64,000 nt of DNA from Enterococcus larvae (GTDB lineage Bacteria; Bacillota; Bacilli; Lactobacillales; Enterococcaceae), in NCBI RefSeq assembly GCF_017830045.1, contig NZ_JAEDXU010000005.1, positions 62,001-126,000 of the forward strand. The letters are read 5' to 3'. Positions 41,834 through 50,642 of this stretch are shown here, piece after piece. The position numbers were made by a program, and so were the translations under genes. Every line of letters starts with the position of its first letter. Position 1 is the first letter of the stretch. The notes below the pieces were generated by a model. The model ran no database searches, was not told where the DNA came from, and was given only the letters and a program-made list of their open reading frames with translations.

Positions 41834-42613
41834 GTGGACTTAATTGTTATTCTATTTAAATCAGTTATTATTGGCGGACTACTTGGTTTTGCAGCCGGTG
41901 TCGGAGCAGCAAGAATGTTCCATGCACCTCAAACACAAGGGTTAGGTGCTTTTAGAACATTAGGGGAAATGAATGCAGCAGAGGGAGATCCAGCATCACA
42001 TTTCTCATTTGGTCTGGGTTTCTTCTTCAACGCGTGGGCTTCTGCAGTAGGGGCAGGTGCTTTCACACAGGATGTGACACACCGAATCATTCCTAACTGG
42101 GCAGCAGCAGCTTTGCTGGTCAAGGATAAAGATGTAACAAAAACGATGCATGATCCTAAAAAAATGGGGATCGCCGGAGCTATTGCCGGTATCATCACAG
42201 TTGGTTTCTTAAACAGTACAGCCGCAGCGATTCCTGAGTCTCTTCAGGTTACAGCAGTAGCAGTACTGGTTCCGGCAGCAACGATTTTGATCAACACAGT
42301 TATGCCTGTATTGTTCTGGTTAGCTGCCTTGGATGCAGGGAAACGTACTGGATTCTGGGGAACATTATTTGGCGGACTATCTCAATTAGTAATGGGTAAT
42401 GCCGTTCCCGGTGTTGTTCTGGGTATCTTGATTGGTAAAGGTGTCGATGAATTAGGCTGGACTCGTATGACAAAAGGTATGATGGCAGCAATTATTCTAC
42501 TGTTCGTATTCAGCGGATTCTTCCGTGGATTCGACATGCAGCTGATCGAAAGCTTCAAGATGACTGTACCGAACTGGTTGAACAATCTGCATGATGTGTT
42601 CACAGTGAAATAA
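41834..42613 (+). CDS. DUF4311 family membrane protein
   Basis: 259 aa from a GTG at 41834, nine bases after AAGGAGG (41818-41824); the ATG at 41798 lies before that site and is rejected. About six TM helices with Gly/Ala-rich segments (FKSVIIGGLLGFAAGVGAA, GIAGAIAGIITVGFLNSTAAAI, NAVPGVVLGILIGKG). Unknown function; pairs with DUF4310. Possibly a transport channel component of the operon. Confidence 0.8.
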   Translation: MDLIVILFKSVIIGGLLGFAAGVGAARMFHAPQTQGLGAFRTLGEMNAAEGDPASHFSFGLGFFFNAWASAVGAGAFTQDVTHRIIPNWAAAALLVKDKDVTKTMHDPKKMGIAGAIAGIITVGFLNSTAAAIPESLQVTAVAVLVPAATILINTVMPVLFWLAALDAGKRTGFWGTLFGGLSQLVMGNAVPGVVLGILIGKGVDELGWTRMTKGMMAAIILLFVFSGFFRGFDMQLIESFKMTVPNWLNNLHDVFTVK

Positions 42614-42640
42614 GCCTAGAGCAGAAGGAGGAGCAAAATT

Positions 42641-43342
42641 ATGGATGAAAAAGAAAAAACAGAATGGTCACAAGATGAAATAGAAATTCAAGAAGCGTTA
42701 AAAGCAAAAAGCTTCTGGTATGCTGACTGTTCTTTCCCGATTATCGTTGGATTGATGGCAGCAGCAGTCTTTGCAGGAACACATATGTATGTCGTTCATG
42801 GTGTAGGAGCATTTAATGAAGTGTCAATCGTTGCCATGCTGAAAGCTGGTTTAGATGGCGGTTCATATGGTGCAGCAGCGGCATTCGGTGCAAGCTTCCT
42901 GTTTGCACGTATCTTAGAAGGATCATTGGTAGGGATTTTGGACTTGGGCGGATCTATTCTGACAGGTCTGGGTATCGGTGTACCTGCAATCTTGCTAAGT
43001 ATGAATATTGACGCACCAATCAAAAACTTCCCACTGGCATTATTGACAGGAGCTGTTTTAGGACTGATGGTTGGCGGCGTGATCATCTTGATTCGTAAGT
43101 TTACAATCAATCAAGGAAATTCAACTTTCGGTGCTGACATCATGATGGGTGCCGGAAATGCGGCTGGCCGTTTCTTAGGTCCGCTGATCATTCTAAGTGC
43201 AGCAAGTGCTTCTATTCCAATCGGAATTGGTTCAACAATTGGTGCAATGATTTTCTACGCATGGAAAAAACCAATTGCAGGTGGAGCAATCCTTGGTGCA
43301 ATGATTTTCGGAGCTTTCTTCCCAGTTGAACTGACACAATAA
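42641..43342 (+). CDS. DUF4310 family membrane protein
   Basis: 233 aa; charged N-terminus (1-25), then about six TM helices (FPIIVGLMAAAVFAGTHMYVV, AAAFGASFLFARILEGSLVGILDLGGSI, LLTGAVLGLMVGGVIILIRKF, AGRFLGPLIILSAASASIPIGIGS). AAGGAGGAG before the ATG. Expected to form a membrane complex with DUF4311; no energy-coupling motif is visible. Confidence 0.8.
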   Translation: MDEKEKTEWSQDEIEIQEALKAKSFWYADCSFPIIVGLMAAAVFAGTHMYVVHGVGAFNEVSIVAMLKAGLDGGSYGAAAAFGASFLFARILEGSLVGILDLGGSILTGLGIGVPAILLSMNIDAPIKNFPLALLTGAVLGLMVGGVIILIRKFTINQGNSTFGADIMMGAGNAAGRFLGPLIILSAASASIPIGIGSTIGAMIFYAWKKPIAGGAILGAMIFGAFFPVELTQ

Positions 43343-43380
43343 TTAGTGCAAAACCCGTTTTTCTTATATGTGGAAATCCG

Positions 43381-43409
43381 TTTACATTATAATGTTATCG
43401 TGGTATTAT
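43381..43409 (+). promoter_or_regulatory. Internal promoter before the PTS gene
   Basis: TTTACA (43381-43386), 17 bases, TATTAT (43404-43409). A partial cre-like CGTTTACA overlaps the -35. It would let the downstream half of the operon be expressed separately. Confidence 0.55.
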
Positions 43410-43457
43410 GTACTCGAACTAGTTATAATATTATAATCTTTGAACGGAGGAAACAGG

Positions 43458-44771
43458 ATGAACGGGTTTGTATTATGGATGGAGCAGCATTTGATGCCGA
43501 CAGCGAATAAGTTTGGTTCGCAGCGTCACATGGTTGCTATCCGTAAAGGGTTAATCGCAACAATGCCGCTGACAATTGTCGGCTCTTTCTTCACAGTGTT
43601 TCAAAATATTCCAATTGAGGCGTACACGGAGTTTATTGCACCGTATCTGCCGGTACTGGATATTCCATCAAGGTATACGATGGGAATTTTAGCATTATAT
43701 GCTACTTATGGAATTGCTACTTCATTGGCAAAAAGCTATAAGCTGGATTCATTGAGCTGCGGGCTTTTGGCACTGATGGCTTTTCTGGTTACAGCTGCAC
43801 CGCCTACACGGGTATTTGAAGATATCGATGGGGTGATCAATGCAGGGCGCTATATCAATTTAGCTAACTTGGGGTCGGCTTCATTGTTTGGTGCAATCGT
43901 CACAGCAATACTTTCTGTAGAAATCTATCGCTTCTTTGTTGAAAAGAACGTGACAATCAAAATGCCGGAGGGTGTACCACCAGAAGTATCAAACTCTTTT
44001 GTGGCATTGATTCCAGGTGCAGTGATCCTGATGCTGTTCTGGGCATTGCGTCATATTGTTGGTTTCGATTTGAACGGCTTCCTAAGTACGATCTTGATGC
44101 CGCTAAAAGGAGTGCTTGCCGGAAACAGTCTGTTTGGCGGCTTGCTGACAGTGTTCCTGATTTGTTTCTTCTGGGTATTGGGGATTCACGGTCCGGCAAT
44201 CATGGGACCAGTCATTCGTCCTTTCTGGGATATGTCAATTGCGGAAAACGTTGATGCTTTTACCAACGGGGTAGATGCCAACAGCTTGCCGAACATTTTC
44301 ACTGAGCAGTTTCTGCAATGGTTCATCTGGATTGGTGGTGCTGGAACGACTTTGGCGCTGGTTGTACTAATGATGTTTTCCAAATCAGAATATTTGAAGA
44401 GCTTAGGTCGTTTGTCCTTCCTGCCGGGATTATTTAATATCAATGAGCCGGTTATTTTCGGGACACCGATCGTTATGAACCCGATTTTGGGTATACCATT
44501 TATCATAGCACCTCTTATAACAACAACTTTATCTTACTTCCTAACTGTGACTAACGTCGTACCAATGATGATGGCACGTCTTGGATTTGCATTCCCGGCA
44601 CCAATTGCTGCCTGGATGAGTACCAACTGGAGTATCATGGCAGGCTTGCTTGTTATTGTGAACTTTGCGATCACTCTGGCGATCTACTATCCATTCTTTA
44701 AAGTCTATGAGAAACAGCAGTTGGATAAAGAAGCAGAAGAACTTGCTTCAAAAGAGTCTGTGGAAGCGTAA
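43458..44771 (+). CDS. PTS sugar transporter subunit IIC (cellobiose/lactose family)
   Basis: 437 aa, about ten TM helices; RKGLIATMPLTIVGSFFTVFQNIP, FWVLGIHGPAIMGPVIRPFWD and SLGRLSFLPGLFNINEPVIFGTPIVMNP are hallmarks of the Lac-family EIIC, the last holding the substrate-binding NEPV. It imports and phosphorylates a sugar or glycoside with EIIA and EIIB, which are not encoded here. ATG 43458 after CGGAGG; the TTG at 43440 is rejected. Placement with a MupG-like gene suggests the ligand is a glycoside or ether-linked amino sugar. Confidence 0.88.
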   Translation: MNGFVLWMEQHLMPTANKFGSQRHMVAIRKGLIATMPLTIVGSFFTVFQNIPIEAYTEFIAPYLPVLDIPSRYTMGILALYATYGIATSLAKSYKLDSLSCGLLALMAFLVTAAPPTRVFEDIDGVINAGRYINLANLGSASLFGAIVTAILSVEIYRFFVEKNVTIKMPEGVPPEVSNSFVALIPGAVILMLFWALRHIVGFDLNGFLSTILMPLKGVLAGNSLFGGLLTVFLICFFWVLGIHGPAIMGPVIRPFWDMSIAENVDAFTNGVDANSLPNIFTEQFLQWFIWIGGAGTTLALVVLMMFSKSEYLKSLGRLSFLPGLFNINEPVIFGTPIVMNPILGIPFIIAPLITTTLSYFLTVTNVVPMMMARLGFAFPAPIAAWMSTNWSIMAGLLVIVNFAITLAIYYPFFKVYEKQQLDKEAEELASKESVEA

Positions 44772-44786
44772 CAAGTAATTGAATGC

Positions 44787-44828
44787 AGGAGGGGAGACAA
44801 GACGAGAAAGTTATTGTTCGCCCCTCCT
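44787..44828 (+). promoter_or_regulatory. Hairpin AGGAGGGG/CCCCTCCT
   Basis: Perfect 8-base arms 44787-44794 and 44821-44828 downstream of the PTS gene. The left arm resembles a ribosome site; it may mask it, or stabilise the mRNA end. Confidence 0.45.
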
Positions 44829-44866
44829 TGTTCTACATAAAGAATGAAGTCTGGAGGCACAGAAAT

Positions 44867-45115
44867 ATGGTAGTATGGTTTATCGCTTTCTTTATAGGTA
44901 TGCAGGTCGTACTGGAAAAAGAATGGCTGCCTGATAGGCTTATTGGGCAAGGGCTCAGAGTTCTTTGTCTGGAAGCAATTCTGGTGATCACGGTTTCCGC
45001 AGTGATCGGTGTGCTCTTCAGACAACCTGTATTGATTGTTGGAACAGTAACGATTTTCAGCAGCTCGATACTTGCTTGGAAATATCGAAATAAGTATGAC
45101 GGATTTGGAGTGTGA
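44867..45115 (+). CDS. Small membrane protein of the operon
   Basis: 82 aa with two or three TM helices (VVWFIAFFIGMQVVL, VLCLEAILVITVSAVIGVLF, VLIVGTVTIFSSSILAW). The ATG at 44867 has TGGAGG upstream; a longer frame from 44783 crosses the hairpin. Ends just before the MupG-like gene. No family recognised. Confidence 0.55.
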   Translation: MVVWFIAFFIGMQVVLEKEWLPDRLIGQGLRVLCLEAILVITVSAVIGVLFRQPVLIVGTVTIFSSSILAWKYRNKYDGFGV

Positions 45116-45122
45116 CAATCGG

Positions 45123-46211
45123 ATGAAAAGAGCTTTAGGTGTATCAGTGTATCCTGATCACAGTGATGTAGAACAGGACAAGGCCTATTTGAAAAAGGCT
45201 GCAGCGTGCGGATTTACTAGAATTTTTATGAGTATGCTGGAAGTAACAGATGGTAAAGAAGCAGTGAAGAAGAAGTTTCAGGAGCTGATCGGTTATGCGA
45301 AAGGACTGGGATTTGAAACGATTTTAGATGTTGTTCCTTCCTTGTTTGACGAATTAGAAATTTCCTATGATGATTTATCCTTTTTCCATGAACTTGGAGC
45401 AGACGGAATCAGATTGGATGCTGGATTTGACGGCAATAAAGAAGCAAAATTAACATTCAACCCGTTTGATTTGGCAATTGAATTGAATATGAGTAATGAT
45501 GTCGCATACTTAGATAATATTTTGACATATGAAGCGAATAAACCATTTTTATATGGCTGTCATAATTTTTATCCTCAGGAAGGTACCGCTCTTCCATACG
45601 ACTTTTTCGAAAAGTGCAGTGTTCGTTTTAAAAAGAACGGTATCCGTACCGCGGCTTTTGTTACCTCACAAGAAGGATCAATCGGCCCTTGGGATATCAA
45701 TGATGGACTTCCAACCTTGGAAAGTCACCGTCATCTGCCAATAGAAGTTCAGGCGAAGCATTTCTTTGCTACAGGTCTGATCGACGATGTCATTATTGGT
45801 AATGCTTATGCCTCAGATGAAGAGCTGGAAGTTTTAGGGGAATTGAATCGCTATCAACTGGAATTTGACATCGAGTTTACAGAAGCTGTCAATGAAGTAG
45901 AAAAGACGATTGCATTGGATGAGCAGCATTTCCGTCGAGGAGACATCACTGATCTGATGGCACGTTCTACAGAGGTTCGTAAAAAGTATAAAGATAATGC
46001 AAACCCAGCGCATGACAATGAACAAGAATTTCAGGTCGGCGACATTGTTATTGGTAATGATGGTTTCGGCAAATATAAAAATGAGCTGCAAGTGGTGTTG
46101 CAGCCCCATAAAGATACACGAAAAAATAAGATCGGCAGTGTTGCAGCGAATGAGCGGATGCTGTTGGAATTTATCAAACCATGGACAAAATTCAGATTGA
46201 AAGAAAAGTAG
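45123..46211 (+). CDS. MupG/DUF871 family TIM-barrel protein
   Basis: 362 aa. N-terminal TIM barrel (ALGVSVYPDHSDVEQDKAYLKKAA, FTRIFMSMLEV, LDVVPSLFDEL, GIRLDAGFDG, NFYPQEGT) and a C-terminal beta domain (about 280-362). The family includes 6-phospho-N-acetylmuramidase MupG, which cleaves the lactyl ether or glycosidic link of a phosphorylated disaccharide. Here it probably processes the phosphorylated PTS product. The ATG at 45123 has GGAG 12 bases upstream; the frame further upstream overlaps the previous gene. Confidence 0.85.
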   Translation: MKRALGVSVYPDHSDVEQDKAYLKKAAACGFTRIFMSMLEVTDGKEAVKKKFQELIGYAKGLGFETILDVVPSLFDELEISYDDLSFFHELGADGIRLDAGFDGNKEAKLTFNPFDLAIELNMSNDVAYLDNILTYEANKPFLYGCHNFYPQEGTALPYDFFEKCSVRFKKNGIRTAAFVTSQEGSIGPWDINDGLPTLESHRHLPIEVQAKHFFATGLIDDVIIGNAYASDEELEVLGELNRYQLEFDIEFTEAVNEVEKTIALDEQHFRRGDITDLMARSTEVRKKYKDNANPAHDNEQEFQVGDIVIGNDGFGKYKNELQVVLQPHKDTRKNKIGSVAANERMLLEFIKPWTKFRLKEK

Positions 46212-46220
46212 GGATAGCAA

Positions 46221-47330
46221 ATGACTTATGATCTACTGATAAAAAATGGAAAGACGATCGATGGACAACCGATAGAAATTGCCTTGTCAGATGGTAAGAT
46301 TGCAAAAACAGCTGCTGTCATCGACGAAGAAAGTAAAAAAATCCTTGATTTAGAAGGAAAGTCCTTTGTTTCGGCCGGCTGGATCGACGATCATGTGCAC
46401 TGCTTCGAAAAGATGACATTGTACTATGATTTTCCAGATGAAATTGGTGTGAAAAAAGGTGTTACGTCTGTGATCGATGCCGGAACGACTGGTGCAGAAA
46501 ATATCCATGAATTCTACGATTTAGCTGTTCAAGCAAAAACCAATGTCTATGCATTGGCAAACATTTCTAAATGGGGCATTGTTGAACAAGATGAGTTGGC
46601 AGATTTGACGAAGATCAAAGAAGACCTGATCAAAAAGGTTTTGGCTGAGCTGCCTGATTTTGTGATTGGCATCAAAGCACGAATGAGTAAAACGGTCATT
46701 GGCGACAATGGCATCACACCGTTGGAGCTGGCAAAAAAAATCCAAAAGGATAACAATAACCTGCCTTTGATGGTTCATATTGGCTCAGCACCGCCTGAAC
46801 TGGATGAGATTTTAGCGCATATGTCTAAAGGGGATATCTTGACCCATTGCTTTAACGGCAAGCCGAATGGTATCCTAGACCAGAAGACAGGGAAAATCAA
46901 AGATTTTGCATGGGCTGCGTTCGACAAGGGTGTTGTTTTTGATATCGGTCATGGGACAGACAGCTTTAACTTCAATGTGGCTGAAACAGCATTGAAAGAA
47001 GGTATGAAAGCAGAAACGATCAGTACGGATATCTATATTCGTAATCGTGAAAATGGTCCGGTTTATGACTTGGCAACAACAATGGAAAAATTACATGTTG
47101 TTGGCTATGATTGGACAGAGATTATTGAGAAAGTAACAGCTGTTCCGGCGGCAACTTTCCATTTAGATACGAAAGGTCGTCTTGAAGCGGGCTATGATGC
47201 AGACTTGACAATTTTTACGATTGAAGAAGGAAGCAAAACGCTGACGGATTCAAATGGCTTTACCAGAGAGGCAAAAGAATTGATCAAACCTGTGAAAACC
47301 ATTATTGGAGGCACGGTTTATGACAATTAG
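46221..47330 (+). CDS. Amidohydrolase/deacetylase family metallohydrolase
   Basis: 369 aa. Amidohydrolase metal motif DDHVHCFEK (about 57-65), then GVTSVIDAGTTG, a Lys-containing IGIKARMS (possible carbamylated Lys), LMVHIGSAP and LTHCFNG (metal His), and a late DIGHGTDSF. Family members near dga genes are thought to remove acyl groups from amino-sugar acids. It overlaps dgaE by 11 bases. Confidence 0.85.
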   Translation: MTYDLLIKNGKTIDGQPIEIALSDGKIAKTAAVIDEESKKILDLEGKSFVSAGWIDDHVHCFEKMTLYYDFPDEIGVKKGVTSVIDAGTTGAENIHEFYDLAVQAKTNVYALANISKWGIVEQDELADLTKIKEDLIKKVLAELPDFVIGIKARMSKTVIGDNGITPLELAKKIQKDNNNLPLMVHIGSAPPELDEILAHMSKGDILTHCFNGKPNGILDQKTGKIKDFAWAAFDKGVVFDIGHGTDSFNFNVAETALKEGMKAETISTDIYIRNRENGPVYDLATTMEKLHVVGYDWTEIIEKVTAVPAATFHLDTKGRLEAGYDADLTIFTIEEGSKTLTDSNGFTREAKELIKPVKTIIGGTVYDN

Positions 47331-48414
47331 TTATGAGAAATTCGGTTTGAAGGAAGTTATCAACGCATCGGGAAGAATGACGATTTTAGGCGTATCCAAG
47401 GTTTCTGAAAATGTATTAGCTGCTCAGAAATTTGGCGGAGAGCATTTCTTTGAGATGAGTGAGCTTAGCATACAAACAGGCAAGTATTTAGCAGATCTTT
47501 TGAAGGTGGAAGATGCGCAAATCGTTTCTTCTGCATCGGCAGGGATCGCACAAAGTGTTGCATCGTTGATTGGAAAAGGCTCTATGTATCATGCCTACCA
47601 TCCCTATACAAAAAAAATCGAAAACAGAGAAATCATTCTGCCTAAGGGGCATAATGTAGATTATGGCACGCCAGTAGAGGTCATGATTGCTCAAGGCGGC
47701 GGAACAGTAGTTGAAGCTGGCTATGCCAATATGTGCTCGGCAGAGCATATTGAGATGATGATCACAGAGCAGACAGCAGCTATTTTGTATATCAAGAGTC
47801 ATCACACTGTTCAAAAGAGCATGTTGAGTGTGGCTGAGGCGGCGGAAGTTGCTCGTCGAAATAACTTGCCGCTGATTGTAGATGCTGCTGCAGAAGAGGA
47901 TTTGTTCAAATATGCTGAAGCTGGTGCAGACCTGGTAATTTATAGTGGAGCAAAAGCAATTGAAGGACCGAGTGCTGGTCTGGTGATTGGTAAGAAAGAA
48001 TACATTGAATGGATTCGTTTGCAGGGTAAAGGCATTGGGCGTGCCATGAAGATCGGCAAAGACAATATTTTGGGCTTTACTCAGGCTGTCGAAGATTACT
48101 TGAAAAACGGGAGTGAATCTGGTGCTTCAATGAAGGAGCGGATGGAACCATTCATTACTGCTTTGAATGAAATTACTAATATTGATGCATCTGTTGTTCA
48201 GGATGGAGCAGGCAGAGATATCTATCGTGCAAGCATCAAGATTTCAGGACAAAAATCAGCGAAGGACGTTATCACTGAGCTGAAGACAGAAGACCCTGCA
48301 ATCTACACGAGAGAATACCAAGCAAATAACGGCATCATTGAATTTGATGTTCGTTCTGTGAACAGCGAAGAAATGACGAAAATCACCAAACGTCTGACAG
48401 AAATCATGAACTAG
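47320..48414 (+). CDS. dgaE: DgaE family PLP-dependent ammonia lyase
   Basis: 364 aa. SelA-related PLP enzyme; the Schiff-base lysine is Lys212 in IYSGAKAIEGPSAG, with INASGRMTILG at the start and SSASAGIAQSVASLIG. In characterised bacteria DgaE converts D-glucosaminate-6-phosphate to 2-keto-3-deoxygluconate-6-phosphate plus ammonia. The ATG at 47320 follows GGAGGC. Same operon as the deacetylase. Confidence 0.9.
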   Translation: MTISYEKFGLKEVINASGRMTILGVSKVSENVLAAQKFGGEHFFEMSELSIQTGKYLADLLKVEDAQIVSSASAGIAQSVASLIGKGSMYHAYHPYTKKIENREIILPKGHNVDYGTPVEVMIAQGGGTVVEAGYANMCSAEHIEMMITEQTAAILYIKSHHTVQKSMLSVAEAAEVARRNNLPLIVDAAAEEDLFKYAEAGADLVIYSGAKAIEGPSAGLVIGKKEYIEWIRLQGKGIGRAMKIGKDNILGFTQAVEDYLKNGSESGASMKERMEPFITALNEITNIDASVVQDGAGRDIYRASIKISGQKSAKDVITELKTEDPAIYTREYQANNGIIEFDVRSVNSEEMTKITKRLTEIMN

Positions 48415-48490
48415 ACAGTAGGTAAAACAGCTGTCGTTTTAAAAATAGAAACTAATACTAGAAATAGATAGAATTTAAGAGGAGAATAGA

Positions 48491-49234
48491 ATGATGTCAA
48501 TTACACCAAATTATTTAGAAGATCGTTTATGTTTAAATGTTTTAGCAAATTCAGTGGAAAATGCTAAAGCTTGTTATGAAGCAGCAGATGGGCACGTGAT
48601 TTTGGGTGTGCTTTCTAAAAACTATGATAGTGATGAAGCAGCTATCGAAGACATGAAGAAATACGCAGCAGAAACAAAAAATGCTCTATCTGTAGGACTT
48701 GGTGCCGGTGACCCGAACCAGAGCCAAATGGTTTCACGGATTTCTAAGGATTTACAGCCACAGCATGTAAACCAAGTATTTACTGGTGTCGGTACTTCTC
48801 GTGCATTGATTGGCCAAAACGAAACAGTTGTTAATGGACTGGTTTCACCGACTGGTAAAGTAGGCTATGTCAATATTGCAACAGGCCCTTTGAGTTCTCA
48901 AGCACCTGCTGGTGACGTGCCAATTGAAACAGCAATCAAGCTGCTGCAGGATATGGGCGGCAGCTCGATCAAGTATTTCCCAATGAAGGGTTTAGCTCAT
49001 AAAGAAGAGTATAAAGCAGTAGCAGAAGCTTGTGCGAAATATGATTTCTACCTTGAACCAACTGGCGGAATCGACTTGGAAAACTTTGAAGAAATCGTAC
49101 AAATCGCTGTAGATGCCGGCGTGAAGAAAATCATTCCACACGTGTACAGCTCAATTATCGACTCAGAAACAGGCGACACAAGACCAGAGGATGTAAAAAC
49201 ATTGCTGGACATGATGAAAAACACATTGAAATAA
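48491..49234 (+). CDS. dgaF: DgaF-type KDGP aldolase
   Basis: 247 aa. TIM barrel with NVLANSVENAKACYEAADGHVILGVL, MGGSSIKYFPMKGL (Lys of the Schiff base region), EPTGGIDLENFEEI and KKIIPHVYSSIIDSETGDTRPEDV. Cleaves 2-keto-3-deoxy-6-phosphogluconate to pyruvate and glyceraldehyde-3-phosphate. AGAGGAG before the ATG. Next step after DgaE. Confidence 0.9.
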   Translation: MMSITPNYLEDRLCLNVLANSVENAKACYEAADGHVILGVLSKNYDSDEAAIEDMKKYAAETKNALSVGLGAGDPNQSQMVSRISKDLQPQHVNQVFTGVGTSRALIGQNETVVNGLVSPTGKVGYVNIATGPLSSQAPAGDVPIETAIKLLQDMGGSSIKYFPMKGLAHKEEYKAVAEACAKYDFYLEPTGGIDLENFEEIVQIAVDAGVKKIIPHVYSSIIDSETGDTRPEDVKTLLDMMKNTLK

Positions 49235-49252
49235 AAAGATAAGCTGATCGAA

Positions 49253-49318
49253 CAGCCCTTAAACTAAGTCATCAAAGCGCAAAACGTTGAAAGACGGATG
49301 ACGATTGTTTAAGGGCTG
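49253..49318 (+). promoter_or_regulatory. Intra-operon hairpin between dgaF and kdgK
   Basis: Arms of 12 bases CAGCCCTTAAAC (49253) and GTTTAAGGGCTG (49307) enclose a second GTCATC/GATGAC stem. No T run follows, so mRNA processing or differential stability is more likely than termination. Confidence 0.5.
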
Positions 49319-49349
49319 ATTCAGGACGCTGGATAGGCAGGATGAAAAA

Positions 49350-50360
49350 ATGAGAATTTCAGCTTTTGGAGAAATCATGATGCGTTTGACCCCTCCTGAA
49401 TACCTGATGCTTGAGCAGACGAAGGATTTGCGGATGGATTTTACAGGAACAGGCGTCAATATTTTAAGTAATCTGTCGCATTTTGGTTGTGAAACAAGTC
49501 TAATCACCAATCTTCCGGATAATCGTTTGGGGGAAGCCGCGAAAGCAAGTGTCCGTCAATTGGGAATCAGTGATAAATGGATTGGCCAAGAAGGCAATCA
49601 TATTGGCTCTTATTTTGCCGAAATGGGCTATGGACCACGTCCGACTCAGGTAACCTACCAAAATCGTCACAGCAGTTCTTTTGGTGTCAGCAGTGCTTCT
49701 CACTATGCCTTTGATGACTTCTTAAAGGAAACAGACCTTGTGCATATTTGCGGGATCTCGTTGAGCCTGACAGATGAAACTAGAGCAGCAGCTTTTGCAC
49801 TAGCAGAAAAAGCCCACAAACAAGGCAAGAAGATTTGTTTTGATTTCAATTTCCGTCCAAGCTTGAACAAGAATAATGAGGCAGCGTTTATGCGTGAGCA
49901 ATATGAGCGGATCCTACCATATTGTGATATTGTTTTCGGTAGTCAAAGGGATTTGACAGACCTTCTAAATATGCGTGTAGATGAAGCCTTAGACAGTGCA
50001 GAGCAGTTCAAGAAGCTGGCAGAAGATTTCATGGCTAAGTACGAGATTGAACAGTTTGCCGGAACCTTTAGAACGAGACAGGACGACAAGTATTATCTTT
50101 CTGGATTCCTATTTTCTGAAAAAGGCTATGAGTTGGCAGAACCAAGAGAAATCATCAATCTTGACCGTATCGGTGCAGGGGACGGCTATGCTGCAGGAGT
50201 TCTTTTAGGTTACGCAGAAAACTGGCAGCCTGCAAAAACAGTGGCCTTTGCCACAGCAAATGGTGTACTGGCGCATACGATCCAAGGAGATGTTCCGCTA
50301 ACAACCAGAAAACAGGTTGAACACATCATGGAGCATCCGACTGTTGATCTGATTCGTTGA
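49350..50360 (+). CDS. kdgK: PfkB family sugar kinase, probable 2-keto-3-deoxygluconate kinase
   Basis: 336 aa. PfkB motifs: SAFGEIMMRLTP start, DFTGTGVNILSNLSHFG near residue 35, and the anion-hole/catalytic IGAGDGYAAGVLLGYA (Asp) near the end. Presence beside dgaE/F points to phosphorylation of 2-keto-3-deoxygluconate, feeding the KDGP aldolase. A terminator closes the operon. Confidence 0.87.
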   Translation: MRISAFGEIMMRLTPPEYLMLEQTKDLRMDFTGTGVNILSNLSHFGCETSLITNLPDNRLGEAAKASVRQLGISDKWIGQEGNHIGSYFAEMGYGPRPTQVTYQNRHSSSFGVSSASHYAFDDFLKETDLVHICGISLSLTDETRAAAFALAEKAHKQGKKICFDFNFRPSLNKNNEAAFMREQYERILPYCDIVFGSQRDLTDLLNMRVDEALDSAEQFKKLAEDFMAKYEIEQFAGTFRTRQDDKYYLSGFLFSEKGYELAEPREIINLDRIGAGDGYAAGVLLGYAENWQPAKTVAFATANGVLAHTIQGDVPLTTRKQVEHIMEHPTVDLIR

Positions 50361-50424
50361 TTTGATTCCTAGCGAATCATATAAAGAAGATTCTTTCTAT
50401 TTTATCTTCAGTGAATGAGGCTTT

Positions 50425-50470
50425 CCGAAACGTCTGTTTTTTTAATCAGGTGTTTCGGTCTTTTTTTTTT
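50425..50470 (+). terminator. Terminator of the amino-sugar-acid operon
   Basis: CCGAAACGTCTG paired with CAGGTGTTTCGG (two mismatches), then TC and ten T residues. Confidence 0.8.
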
Positions 50471-50642
50471 GGAGAATTGCTAGAGTGGAAACAAAGAAAA
50501 TCGTAGTAGATAAGGGTGAAATTGTTGAAAAAGGAAAAGAGTTTTCAGATAGTTTTCTAACTTACTTTCGTTTCAGACTGTTTTTCATTATAATAGAGAA
50601 GATGGCTCACTGGGAGCTGGAGTAAATGCAGGAGGAAGCGAG

